In this document: piece after piece, positions 8,704 to 17,865 of the stretch
How positions within the stretch are numbered: the first letter of the stretch is position 1
Layout: each line of letters begins with the position of its first letter
Assembly (NCBI GenBank): GCA_045403215.1
Contig: JAXIOW010000006.1
Span: forward strand, 1-37,869
Source: NS-12 sp045403215
GTDB taxonomy: Bacteria; Nitrospirota; Nitrospiria; Nitrospirales; NS-4
DNA length: 37,869 nucleotides
Reading direction: 5' to 3'
Made by a program: the position numbers and the translations under genes
Notes under the pieces: generated by a model
What the model saw: the letters and a program-made list of their open reading frames with translations, nothing else
Told to the model about the DNA's origin: nothing
Databases searched by the model: none

Positions 8704-9011
8704 TGCCAGGTGGGCCTGCTTCAGAGCTGACCGTGAGGCAGCAGATCGTGCAGGCGATTACCGGCACGCGGCGTTCCGCCCGAGACCTCGCGCACAGCCT
8801 GGGCATTCCCGAACGACAGGTTGAAGAACATCTCGCGCACATCGTCAAATCGGTGGCCGGAGCTCGACAGGGCCGGTTTCGTCTTGAGCCGTCCACCTGT
8901 CAGGATTGTGGTTACGTCTTTCGCGGGCGCACCCGCCTGACCAGGCCCAGCCGGTGCCCGCAATGCCGGAGCGAAGCGATCCTCGAGCCGCGGTTCGGCA
9001 TAGACCCCTAG
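8703..9011 (+). CDS. HTH domain fused to Zn-ribbon, predicted transcriptional regulator (COG3357-like)
   Basis: A 102-residue protein. Residues about 10-55 form a winged-helix-like unit (VRQQIVQAITGTRRSARDLAHSLGIPERQVEEHLAHIVKSV). Residues about 65-95 form a four-cysteine zinc ribbon (CQDCGYVF...CPQC). This architecture matches the predicted regulators grouped as COG3357. The GTG start at 8703 overlaps the stop of the 62-residue gene, so translational coupling is likely. purE follows after 50 bases. Its DNA target is not evident; regulation of the neighbouring purE or the divergent TPR gene would be a guess. Confidence 0.75.
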   Translation: MPGGPASELTVRQQIVQAITGTRRSARDLAHSLGIPERQVEEHLAHIVKSVAGARQGRFRLEPSTCQDCGYVFRGRTRLTRPSRCPQCRSEAILEPRFGIDP

Positions 9012-9061
9012 TCCTCATTCGTATATGATTGACCTGCTCGGACGTTCACGGAGGGACCCGC

Positions 9062-9643
9062 ATGCGAAAGGCGGCGCGATCCAATTCACGTGGGAATGTG
9101 AAAGCCGCGCGACTATCACATCGGGAGGGGGCCCCGCGGACGCCCCTCCCGCACCCACTGGTCGGCGTGATCATGGGCTCCAAATCCGACTGGGAGACGA
9201 TGGCCAACACCACCGGGACCCTGGAGAAGCTGGGCATTCCGTTCGAGGTGCGCGTGGTCTCGGCCCACCGCACGCCGGACCAGCTCTTCGAGTATGCCGA
9301 ATCGGCCGAGCGGCGAGGGCTGGAAGTGATCATCGCCGGGGCAGGCGGCGCGGCTCACCTCCCGGGCGTGACGGCGGCGAAGACAACCCTGCCCGTGCTC
9401 GGCGTGCCGGTGGAGTCCAAGGCGCTGAAAGGGTTGGATTCCTTGCTCTCGATGGTGCAGATGCCGGCCGGGATCCCCGTGGGGACGCTGGCGGTCGGGA
9501 GGTCCGGAGCGGTGAACGCCGCGCTCCTGGCGGCGGCGATCCTGGCGAATAAATATCCTAAGGTCCGCGAGGCGCTGTCCCGCTATCGCAAGGCCCAGGC
9601 GGAAGCGGTGCTGGCCCGTCCCGATCCGCGAGAGGCCGTCTGA
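9062..9643 (+). CDS. purE: N5-carboxyaminoimidazole ribonucleotide mutase
   Basis: Class I PurE moves the carboxyl group of N5-CAIR to C4 in purine synthesis. Family motifs are GVIMGSKSDWETM, the SAHRTPD loop with its catalytic His, and AGAGGAAHLPGV. The chosen ATG at 9062 has an ideal GGAGGG site six bases upstream (9050-9055). This gives 193 residues, about 30 more than usual. The extra N-terminus (basic, then HREGAPRTPLPHPLV) is partly encoded by a 38-bp palindromic repeat at 9123-9160. An internal start just before MGSKSDW would remove the extension but has no clear binding site. purK is not in the window. Confidence 0.93.
   Translation: MRKAARSNSRGNVKAARLSHREGAPRTPLPHPLVGVIMGSKSDWETMANTTGTLEKLGIPFEVRVVSAHRTPDQLFEYAESAERRGLEVIIAGAGGAAHLPGVTAAKTTLPVLGVPVESKALKGLDSLLSMVQMPAGIPVGTLAVGRSGAVNAALLAAAILANKYPKVREALSRYRKAQAEAVLARPDPREAV
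9123..9160 (+). repeat. 38-bp palindromic repeat inside purE (copy 1)
   Basis: The stem arms GGGAGGGG and CCCCTCCC flank a GC-rich 12-base loop and are followed by a conserved tail ending ACCCACTG. A second copy lies at 24091-24128, with 34 of 38 bases identical by eye. Both copies are in the 5' coding part of a gene but are read in different frames. This suggests a mobile in-frame element, similar in concept to the palindromic elements found within Rickettsia genes. Confidence 0.7.
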
Positions 9644-9677
9644 TCGTTGCCGTGCGCGGCTCGCGCAGGGACCATCA

Positions 9678-10634
9678 CTAGCGGGCGAGGGCCCAGAGCG
9701 TGCCGGCCAGGCCGTCCACGACGCGGGCCAGCTTGACGTAGTTCACCTTCTCCGGCGTGTCCGCCTCCGCATGGTAGTGCGGGTACCGATACAGCGCCGT
9801 GTCGGTAACCATGAGGGCGGGATAGCCTTCTGCCCAGAACGAGCCGTGGTCGCTCCAGTCCACCCCTGGCACCCACTCGAACGTCGCGATCGCTTCGACC
9901 GGAAAATCCGACTGCGCGCGGAACGAGTCGATGGCCTGGCGCATGAGCGGCCGCGAACCGAAGTTTGACACGAACAGGATGAAGTTCCCCCGGTCAGGAT
10001 AGAAGAGCCGGTACAGGGCTGACGGAAACGGGAAGGCCTGGCTACCTGGCGCCTCGCTGTAATAGCCGAGGGTTTCGAGGGAGAGCATGACGCGGATCCG
10101 CTCCCCGCGGGCGCGCGCCCCCTTCGCGTACACGCGGCTGCCCATCAGGGCCGTCTGGAAGTGCGGCGGCTCCTCGTTCACGAAGGCGACGAATCGCACG
10201 GTCTTGCCCAGGTCCCTGGCGGCCGCCAGCCTGGACAGCTCCAGCAGCGCGGCGACGCCTGTCGCGTTGTCGTTGGCGCCGGGGCTGCCGATCACCGAAT
10301 CATAGTGCGCGCCGACGAGGATGATGTCGTCCGGATTCTCTCGCCCGCGTCGTGTGATTTCCACGTTCGCCCACGTGTCCCGGCCGATGGCGTACTCCTG
10401 CCGCGTCACGGCATACCCCTGGTTGCGCCACGCCTGTTCGATGAAGGCCGCCGCGCGCCGCAGGGCCTGGGGGCGAAACGTGTTCCGCTCGCCGATCTCG
10501 CCGGCGAACATCTGCACGTGCGCTATGAGCGTGTCTTGATGGATCGCCACCGGCGCCCTTGCCTCCTGGTTGGATGGGCTCATTCCGAACGCTGTCGCGA
10601 GGAGCACAAGCGGCAGCGCCAGCCGCTTCCTCAT
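9678..10634 (-). CDS. Exported M28-family metallopeptidase
   Basis: A 318-residue zinc-dependent aminopeptidase-like protein. Metal and catalytic residues of family M28 are visible: His110 and Asp112 in GAHYDSV, Asp122 in GANDNATG, the Glu pair 154-155 in FVNEEPP, the SLETLGYYS segment, and the C-terminal His in YRYPHYHAEADTPEKV. A short N-terminal hydrophobic segment (MRKRLALPLVLLATAFG) suggests export to the periplasm. ATG at 10634 has GGAG nine bases upstream. Longer in-frame starts reach into the opposite-strand MFS gene and are rejected. It is divergent from that gene. The substrate is not predictable. Confidence 0.88.
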   Translation of the reverse strand: MRKRLALPLVLLATAFGMSPSNQEARAPVAIHQDTLIAHVQMFAGEIGERNTFRPQALRRAAAFIEQAWRNQGYAVTRQEYAIGRDTWANVEITRRGRENPDDIILVGAHYDSVIGSPGANDNATGVAALLELSRLAAARDLGKTVRFVAFVNEEPPHFQTALMGSRVYAKGARARGERIRVMLSLETLGYYSEAPGSQAFPFPSALYRLFYPDRGNFILFVSNFGSRPLMRQAIDSFRAQSDFPVEAIATFEWVPGVDWSDHGSFWAEGYPALMVTDTALYRYPHYHAEADTPEKVNYVKLARVVDGLAGTLWALAR

Positions 10635-10739
10635 CCGGGGTTTCTCCGCTCCTCGCGACACGGCGGCAAGTGTAGGCTGACGAGGCGGCCCCTGCAAGGT
10701 GTCGGTTCGAATTGACAGAGGCGGCGCTCTGGAGGTAAC

Positions 10740-12080
10740 GTGCCGGTTCTCTTGAACCCTGACCTTCCTGACTCCTGCGTGAGCACCCTCCCAACCGCTC
10801 CCTCGTGGCGTCACGGCGTCACGCCCTACCAGTGGCGGGTCCTGCTCGTCGCCTGGCTCGGCTGGGTCTTCGATTCCATGGACGCGACGATCTACGCCAT
10901 CGTCCTGCACCCGGCCCTGCAGGATCTCCTTAGAGCGTCCGTCACGGGTGGATCGGTCCCAGATGAAGCGATCGGCTGGTACGGCGGCCTTATCTTCTCC
11001 ATCTTTCTGGTCGGCTGGGCGATCGGTGGCGTGCTGTTCGGGGTTCTGGCCGATTATATTGGCAGGACCAAAACGCTGATCCTTACGATCCTGATCTATG
11101 CCGTTTTCACTGGTCTGGCGGCGCTGTCGGACACGTGGTGGCATCTTGCGATCTATCGGTTCCTGACGGCGCTGGGGATCGGCGGGGAGTGGGCGGCAGG
11201 CGCGTCGCTGGTGGCCGAGGTCTGGCCGGAAGAGAAACGCGCCAAGGCGGCCGGGATCTTGCAGTCCGCCTGGGCGGCGGGCTTCTTCCTCGCCGCGGCT
11301 GTCAACCTGATCTTACGTGGATACGGTTGGCGCGTCCTGTTCCTGGTGGGCGTCCTGCCGGCACTGGTGGCTCTGCTCGTTCGTCTGTGGGTCAAGGAAC
11401 CGGAGCGCTGGGTCCAGGCGCGCGCGCAGGAACTGGCCTCAGGGACAGGTCATCGGATCAAGCTCGTCGAGTTGTTCCAGGGCAGTCTGCGCCGTCCGAC
11501 GCTTGTCGGATCGGTCTTGGCGTTCGTGGCGGTGTTTGGGCTCTGGGGCGCGACAAACTGGACACCCACCCTGATCGGGGCCCTCCCGGACATGCGGGGC
11601 TTGGACGCCAGGGCGCTGGAACAGTACAAGAGCTACGCCATCATGGCGCTCAATGCGGGTGCGCTGATCGGCTATCTCAGTTTCGGGGTGCTGGCGGATC
11701 GCTTCGGGCGGCGACCCGTATTTGCGCTGATGTGCGCGGGTAGCTTCGTGATGCTCCCGATCACCTTCCTGACACCGCACGCATACATGCACGTGCTGCT
11801 GCTGCTGCCCCTGCTCGGCTTCTTCAACAATGGGATCTTCAGCGGGTTCCCCATCTACCTGCCGGAACTGTATCCCACCCGCATCCGTGCGACCGGTGCG
11901 GGCTTTTGCTTCAACGCCGGGCGCGTGCTCGCCTCGGGCGGTCCGTTCCTCACAGGCTATTTAGTGACGGCGCTGGGCAGCTTCGGCCGCGCGGCTAGCG
12001 CCGTTGCCCTGATCTATCTGGTGGGTCTGCTGATCTTGCCGTTTGCGCCGGAAACGAAGGGGCAGCCCCTGCCGGAATAA
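10740..12080 (+). CDS. MFS transporter, metabolite:H+ symporter type
   Basis: A 446-residue inner-membrane protein with about twelve hydrophobic segments. Major facilitator signatures are present: DSMDATIYAIV in helix 1, GVLADYIGRTKTL between helices 2 and 3, ALGIGGEWAAGASLVAEVWPEEKRAKA in helices 4-5, and the repeat GVLADRFGRRPVF in the second half. The GIGGEW and PELYPTRIRATGAG blocks resemble aromatic-acid and sialic-acid symporters and sugar-porter relatives, but substrate cannot be assigned. The start is GTG at 10740 with GGAGG four bases upstream. The stop lies within the left arm of a large inverted repeat at 12077-12141. Confidence 0.88.
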   Translation: MPVLLNPDLPDSCVSTLPTAPSWRHGVTPYQWRVLLVAWLGWVFDSMDATIYAIVLHPALQDLLRASVTGGSVPDEAIGWYGGLIFSIFLVGWAIGGVLFGVLADYIGRTKTLILTILIYAVFTGLAALSDTWWHLAIYRFLTALGIGGEWAAGASLVAEVWPEEKRAKAAGILQSAWAAGFFLAAAVNLILRGYGWRVLFLVGVLPALVALLVRLWVKEPERWVQARAQELASGTGHRIKLVELFQGSLRRPTLVGSVLAFVAVFGLWGATNWTPTLIGALPDMRGLDARALEQYKSYAIMALNAGALIGYLSFGVLADRFGRRPVFALMCAGSFVMLPITFLTPHAYMHVLLLLPLLGFFNNGIFSGFPIYLPELYPTRIRATGAGFCFNAGRVLASGGPFLTGYLVTALGSFGRAASAVALIYLVGLLILPFAPETKGQPLPE

Positions 12081-12141
12081 GTGGGGTCAGAGTCCCTTTT
12101 CGTAATCCGTGACTCGATAAAGGGACTCTGACCCCACTTAT
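12077..12141. repeat. 23-bp perfect inverted repeat between convergent genes
   Basis: Arms 12077-12099 and 12119-12141 are exact reverse complements around a 19-base centre. The arms contain the core AAGTGGGGTCAGAGTCCC and end in TTT/AAA. It overlaps the MFS stop codon and lies seven bases from the stop of the opposite HD-GYP gene, so it could end transcription from both sides. The GGGGTCAGAGTCC core resembles palindromic REP-type elements seen in many genomes; that link is from memory. Confidence 0.75.
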
Positions 12142-12147
12142 CCGGGA

Positions 12148-13668
<1,521 letters not shown>

Positions 13669-13748
13669 GCCGCGCCCTCATTGAGAATCCATTAGCGTAC
13701 ACCTTCCGGTCGGTGGGATCAACGAAGTACGCTATAATGCACGTCGCC

Positions 13749-14186
13749 ATGCGGATCTGCCCCAAGTGCCGCCTCATCGCCTCGGATGATCCGGTGTGTC
13801 CGGAATGCGGATGGAACGTCGCGGCGGGCGGCGTCACCGGGCCGGCCTCCGACCTCGCGCTGCGTTACGCGGAAACCTTGCAGTACATGGCCGTCTTCAC
13901 TGCCCTGATGTTCGGCGCCTCGCTGCTCGTCTCCTTCGCAACGACGCGCGGCAACCAGTTCCTGCCCGCCGTCTCGATGGGCCTGCTCGTCACCGGACTC
14001 ATCGCCGACGCCTTCCTGGTACTGCTCATCTACAAGACGTCGGCCATGTTCGCCGAGGCCAGCCGCTGGATGGTGGGCGCGGTCTTGACCTTCCCGTTCG
14101 GCACCCTGATCTTTGCCTGGCTGCTCGCCAGGCGGGCCCGCCTGGGCGGCCCCGTCGTCCGCCCCACGCCTGATGATGAACCATAA
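13749..14186 (+). CDS. Zinc-ribbon membrane protein upstream of the Rieske gene
   Basis: A 145-residue protein with an N-terminal rubredoxin-like zinc knuckle (CPKC at residues 4-7 and CPEC about 14 residues later). Three hydrophobic segments follow (YMAVFTALMFGASLLVSF, a long LPAVSMGLLVTG...LVLLIY, and MVGAVLTFPFGTLIFAWLLA) and a charged tail. I recognise no family. Its 3' end overlaps the Rieske gene by 14 bases, suggesting it belongs to the bc-complex operon, perhaps as an accessory or assembly factor. An ATG at 13737 would add four residues; a TATAAT at 13733-13738 overlaps that codon. Confidence 0.65.
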   Translation: MRICPKCRLIASDDPVCPECGWNVAAGGVTGPASDLALRYAETLQYMAVFTALMFGASLLVSFATTRGNQFLPAVSMGLLVTGLIADAFLVLLIYKTSAMFAEASRWMVGAVLTFPFGTLIFAWLLARRARLGGPVVRPTPDDEP

Positions 14187-14700
14187 GCGCACCGACATAC
14201 CTTCCGGTTCGCGGCGGAGCTTCTTTACGTGGCTGATCGTCGCGGCGGCCAGCCTGATCGGCATCAGCCTGGCGGTGCCGTTGAGCGGCTACGTGGCTTC
14301 GCCCGCGCTCAAGCGGCGCGAGCGTCGGTGGGTGGACGCCGGCCCGGTGAGCGACCTGCCCGTCGGCGAGCCGGCCCAGCGCGACCTGGTCATGACGGTC
14401 ACCGACGGCTACATGCAGGTGGCGGCCGTCAAGGGCGTCTGGGCGCTGCGTCGGGCGACGAACGAGGTCACGGTCTATTCGCCCATCTGCCCGCACCTGG
14501 GTTGCGGCTACCGGTGGGATGCTGGTGAGAAGGAGTTCAAATGCCCGTGCCATGGGAGCTTGTTCGACCTTAACGGGAATGTCATCGGCGGCCCAGCGCC
14601 CCGGCCGTTGGACCGCCTGCCGGTCAAGTTCGAGAACGGACATCTGCTGGTGCAGTACAAGGAATTCAAATCCGGCACTAAAGAGCAAATTGAGATTTAG
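14173..14700 (+). CDS. Rieske iron-sulfur protein of bc-type quinol:cytochrome c oxidoreductase
   Basis: A 175-residue protein carrying the 2Fe-2S centre that takes electrons from quinol at cytochrome b. An Arg pair (SRRSFFTWL) at about residues 14-22, followed by a hydrophobic segment, forms a Tat-like signal anchor, as is usual for Rieske proteins. Cluster ligands are in CPHLGC (106-111) and CPCHGS (124-129), with the following GPAPRPLDRLPV proline loop. Tandem ATG codons at 14173 and 14176 are both possible starts. The cytochrome b/c gene starts five bases after the stop, so the two are co-expressed. Confidence 0.93.
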   Translation: MMNHKRTDIPSGSRRSFFTWLIVAAASLIGISLAVPLSGYVASPALKRRERRWVDAGPVSDLPVGEPAQRDLVMTVTDGYMQVAAVKGVWALRRATNEVTVYSPICPHLGCGYRWDAGEKEFKCPCHGSLFDLNGNVIGGPAPRPLDRLPVKFENGHLLVQYKEFKSGTKEQIEI

Positions 14701-14705
14701 CGCGC

Positions 14706-16031
14706 ATGCTCTCCCGGCTCTACGCATGGCTGGATAGTCGGCTCAAGCTGGAGCCGGTCAAGGAAACCCTGCTCGACGAGCCCATTCCAGGGGGCGCGTC
14801 CTGGATCTACGTTTTCGGCTCGGCCACTCTCTTCCTCTTCTTCCTTCAGGCGATCACGGGCATGTTCCTGGCGGTGTATTACGCGCCGACCCCCGACCAC
14901 GCGTACGACAGCATCCGCTACATCGAGACGCAGGTGCTGTTTGGCGCCTTCGTGCGTGGCCTCCACCACTGGGGCGCCTCCGCGATGGTGGTCGCCATCG
15001 GCCTGCACATGCTCCAGGTCTTTTTGTACGGAGCCTACAAACCGCCCCGCGAGCTGATGTGGATGGTCGGCGTCGTGCTCCTGGCGCTCACGATGGGGTT
15101 CGCCTTCACCGGCTATCTCCTGCCGTGGGACCAGAACGCCTATTGGGCCACGCAGGTCGGGATCAACATGGTCGGCAGCGTCCCGTTCGTGGGCACGTTC
15201 CTGGTCAAGGTCATGCGCGGGGGCGACACGCTCGGCGCCCTGACGCTGTCCCGCTTCTTCGCGGTCCACATCCTGTTTTTGCCGGCCGCCATCATGGCGC
15301 TGATCGCGCTGCACCTGTTCATTTTGCGCCGGGTGGGCCCGGCCGGTCCCTGGAGCAAGGAGCGTGCGGCCCAGCGCCGCGAAGCGTTCTATCCCCGCCA
15401 GGTCTTCATGGACGCCGTGGTGATGCTCGGCGTGTACGTGGTCGTGGTGACCCTGGCCTTCTTCATGCCCTTTCCCCTCACGGACAAGGCAAACCCCTCG
15501 GACCACAGTTTCATTCCCGTCCCGGAGTGGTACTTTCTGTTCTATTACCAGTTCCTCAAATACATGGAAGGCCCCATCCTGGGGCCGATCGCCACATGGG
15601 TGATCCCCACGCTCTTCATCGCACTCCTCCTGGCGCTCCCCTTCCTGGATCGCCATCCAGAGCGGACGCCCATCTCACGCCGGGAGGTGATCGTCATCGG
15701 GGTGTTGTTCTTGGTCGGCGTGTTCGTCCTGATCGGGCTATCCATCCGTGATCTCCAGGCCATGAAGCGGACCGATCCGGCCGTCGTCGCCGGCAGGGCC
15801 CTCTATGAGCGGTTCGGGTGCATGGGGTGCCATCGGATCCACGGCGAGGGTGGCGCGGTGGGGCCTGACCTCTCCTATGTCGGGGACCAGCGCGACCGCG
15901 ACTGGCTGATCAAACACTTCCGCGACCCCCAGTCCACCTCGCCGGGATCGATCATGCCCAAGTTCCCGCTGGACGAGCAGGAGCTCAACGACCTCACGGC
16001 GTACATGCTGAGCCTCAAGAAGCGGGTCTAA
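14706..16031 (+). CDS. Cytochrome b with fused C-terminal cytochrome c domain (bc complex)
   Basis: A 441-residue membrane subunit that oxidises quinol and passes electrons to the Rieske centre and bound hemes. The N-terminal part has cytochrome b helices with heme-ligand His residues (GLHHWGASAMVVAIGLHMLQVF and FFAVHILFLPAAIMALIALHLF) and the GYLLPWDQ segment. The Qo-site motif is PEWYFLFYYQFLKY near residue 274. After the last membrane helix comes one cytochrome c motif, CMGCH, near 372-376, and a distal PGSIMPKFPL that should supply the axial Met. Fusion of b, subunit IV and a monoheme c domain replaces a separate cytochrome c1. The upstream Rieske gene completes the minimal complex. Confidence 0.93.
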   Translation: MLSRLYAWLDSRLKLEPVKETLLDEPIPGGASWIYVFGSATLFLFFLQAITGMFLAVYYAPTPDHAYDSIRYIETQVLFGAFVRGLHHWGASAMVVAIGLHMLQVFLYGAYKPPRELMWMVGVVLLALTMGFAFTGYLLPWDQNAYWATQVGINMVGSVPFVGTFLVKVMRGGDTLGALTLSRFFAVHILFLPAAIMALIALHLFILRRVGPAGPWSKERAAQRREAFYPRQVFMDAVVMLGVYVVVVTLAFFMPFPLTDKANPSDHSFIPVPEWYFLFYYQFLKYMEGPILGPIATWVIPTLFIALLLALPFLDRHPERTPISRREVIVIGVLFLVGVFVLIGLSIRDLQAMKRTDPAVVAGRALYERFGCMGCHRIHGEGGAVGPDLSYVGDQRDRDWLIKHFRDPQSTSPGSIMPKFPLDEQELNDLTAYMLSLKKRV

Positions 16032-16127
16032 CTTCCGTTCCGGTGCTTGCGCGGCTCTTTCTCGATAGGCTAAGCTCGACGCATCGGTCGAACTGTTTCC
16101 ATGCATGAATCTCTAGCAGGAGGAGGG

Positions 16128-16766
16128 ATGGTGGTGAGACATGGTGCGTGGTCGGTGCTGGCGACGGTGCTGGTGCTTGGGGTGGCGGGGTGCGGGGGGC
16201 CCGGTCAGACCATTCCGCTCTCGGTCAACATTAACGCCGTGCCCGCTCCCGAGAAGGTCATCGCTCCGCTGCGGGTGGCGGTGGTCCCGTTTGAGGACGT
16301 GCGGAGTGACAAGTCCAAGATCGGACTCTACCAGCATTACGTGGAGTCGACCGTGGACACGTTGGTGCCAGCCGGCGGGTCGGCGGCCGATCAGGTCACG
16401 AACTTCGTGGTGGAGTACCTGAAGCGCGCGGGCTTTCAGGTTACCCGCGTGCAGCCGGAGCAGGCGGTCGCGCCAGGCTCGGCCGATGTTGTGCTGTCGG
16501 GCCAGATCGAATCGTACTGGAGCGAGGCCGTGACCCGGTTTGCCAGGACCGAGCTGGCGGCCAAGAACCGGCTGGTGCTCAAGGCTGCCAACGCGGGCGA
16601 CGGCAGCATAGTCCGCACGACGGTGGGCGGCGAGGGGACCATGACGGTGGTCTTCTTCGATCTCGAAGATCTGGAGAAGCTCAACAGCGAGGCGTTGGGC
16701 CAGACCCTCGCGCGGTACTTGGCCGACGTGGTCGTGGCGGATCGGGCGCTCAAGCCGAAGAAGTAA
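16128..16766 (+). CDS. Lipoprotein of unknown function
   Basis: A 212-residue protein with a signal peptide ending in a lipobox (VLGVAGC, Cys at about residue 22), so anchored in a membrane facing the periplasm. The mature part has LRVAVVPFEDVRSDKSKIGLYQHY and VTNFVVEYLKRAGFQVTRV, then a beta-rich region. This pattern is seen in YajG-like and transport-auxiliary lipoproteins, but I cannot assign a family firmly. A very strong AGGAGGAGGG run ends just before ATG at 16128; GTG codons at 16131 and 16134 are alternatives with better spacing. The LOG-family gene follows after 26 bases. Confidence 0.75.
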   Translation: MVVRHGAWSVLATVLVLGVAGCGGPGQTIPLSVNINAVPAPEKVIAPLRVAVVPFEDVRSDKSKIGLYQHYVESTVDTLVPAGGSAADQVTNFVVEYLKRAGFQVTRVQPEQAVAPGSADVVLSGQIESYWSEAVTRFARTELAAKNRLVLKAANAGDGSIVRTTVGGEGTMTVVFFDLEDLEKLNSEALGQTLARYLADVVVADRALKPKK

Positions 16767-16792
16767 GGGCGCGTAGGAATAGGGTAGCGACG

Positions 16793-17824
16793 ATGGCCAC
16801 ATCCCCGGCCTCCGATGACCGTCTGCGACAGCAGCTCGAGGCGTTGCTCGCGCTGCCTGAGGCGGATCCGCACGCGGCGCTCCTGAGGGACCTGGTCGGC
16901 GCGGTCTTCCGGCTGAACGAGAACCGGCTGGAGACGCTGGACCTGAAGATCCTGCATCGCACGCTCAAAGAGATGCGCTATGCCTTCCGGCTCTTCGGGC
17001 AGTACCGGAATCGGCGGAAGGTCGCCGTCTTCGGGTCCGCGCGGATGCCTTCAGAGAATCCCCTGTACGATCTGGCCAGGCGCTTCGCCCGCCTTCTGGC
17101 CGAACGCGGGTTCATGGTCATCACGGGAGCGGGAGAGGGGATCATGCGGGCGGCGAACGAGGGGGCCGGGCGGGAGAACAGCTTCGGCGTGAACATCCTG
17201 CTCCCGTTCGAGCAGGAACCCAACCCGGCGATCGTGGACGACCCCAAGCTCATCCACTTCAAGTACTTCTTCATCCGCAAGCTCTTCTTCGTGCGGGAGT
17301 CCCACGCCTGCGCGGTGTTCCCCGGCGGGTACGGCACCCACGACGAGCTCTTCGAGATCCTCACCCTGCTGCAGACCGACAAGAACAATCCCCATCCGCT
17401 CGTGCTGGTGGACCTGCCGGGGGGGACCTACTGGCGGGGATGGGAGCGGTTTGTGCGGGAGAACATGCTGGCGCCCCGCATGCTCGCGCCGGAGGATCTG
17501 GGGCTCTTCCGCGTGGTCCACTCGGCTGAGGACGCCGTGGCCGAGATTGAGGGCTTCTATCGGATCTACCATTCCAGTCGGTTTGTGAAAGGGCGGCTGG
17601 TGCTGCGCCTGCAGCGTCCTTTGACGGCCGGGCAAGTGGACGACCTCAACGTGCGGTTTGCCCACCTGTGCCCGGACGGCAAGATCGAGCAGCGGGCGGC
17701 GCTCCCGGAGGAAGCAGACGAGCCCGAGCTACTGGCGCTGCCACGGCTGGTCGTGCCGTACCACAGACGGAGCGCGGGAGGCCTCCGTCAGCTCATTGAT
17801 GTCGTGAATTTGCTGCCAACCTGA
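16793..17824 (+). CDS. LOG-family protein (nucleotide 5'-monophosphate nucleosidase type)
   Basis: A 343-residue protein with the lysine-decarboxylase-like (LOG) Rossmann core: VAVFGSARMP near 78-86, GAGEGIMRAANEGA at 112-125, and the signature PGGYGTHDELFE at 177-188. Members cleave the N-glycosidic bond of nucleoside monophosphates (plant-type LOG, bacterial PpnN) and do not decarboxylate lysine. The first 70 residues are helical, and the C-terminal 90 residues after VHSAEDAVAEIEGFY are extra compared with short LOG proteins. The substrate cannot be read from sequence. The gene is followed by a hairpin shared with the convergent SpeD-like gene. Confidence 0.88.
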   Translation: MATSPASDDRLRQQLEALLALPEADPHAALLRDLVGAVFRLNENRLETLDLKILHRTLKEMRYAFRLFGQYRNRRKVAVFGSARMPSENPLYDLARRFARLLAERGFMVITGAGEGIMRAANEGAGRENSFGVNILLPFEQEPNPAIVDDPKLIHFKYFFIRKLFFVRESHACAVFPGGYGTHDELFEILTLLQTDKNNPHPLVLVDLPGGTYWRGWERFVRENMLAPRMLAPEDLGLFRVVHSAEDAVAEIEGFYRIYHSSRFVKGRLVLRLQRPLTAGQVDDLNVRFAHLCPDGKIEQRAALPEEADEPELLALPRLVVPYHRRSAGGLRQLIDVVNLLPT

Positions 17825-17859
17825 CGGGCTCGAGCCGGCCCCGGCTCGATCCCGGTCAG
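17821..17859. terminator. GC-rich hairpin between convergent genes, possible bidirectional terminator
   Basis: CTGACGGGCTCGAGCC pairs with GGCTCGATCCCGGTCAG across a six-base loop, with one mismatch and one bulge. It begins at the LOG-family stop codon and ends seven bases before the stop of the opposite gene. No T-run follows on either strand, so termination would be weak or factor-assisted; protection of mRNA 3' ends is another possibility. Confidence 0.5.
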
Positions 17860-17865
17860 TTGCGC

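Noticed and set aside
13733..13738. TATAAT just before the zinc-ribbon membrane gene as a promoter
   Set aside because: No -35 box at suitable distance, and the start would be almost leaderless; kept only as a remark.
16793..17824. Annotation as lysine decarboxylase
   Set aside because: The PGGYGTHDE signature belongs to LOG-type nucleotide phosphoribohydrolases, which do not decarboxylate lysine.
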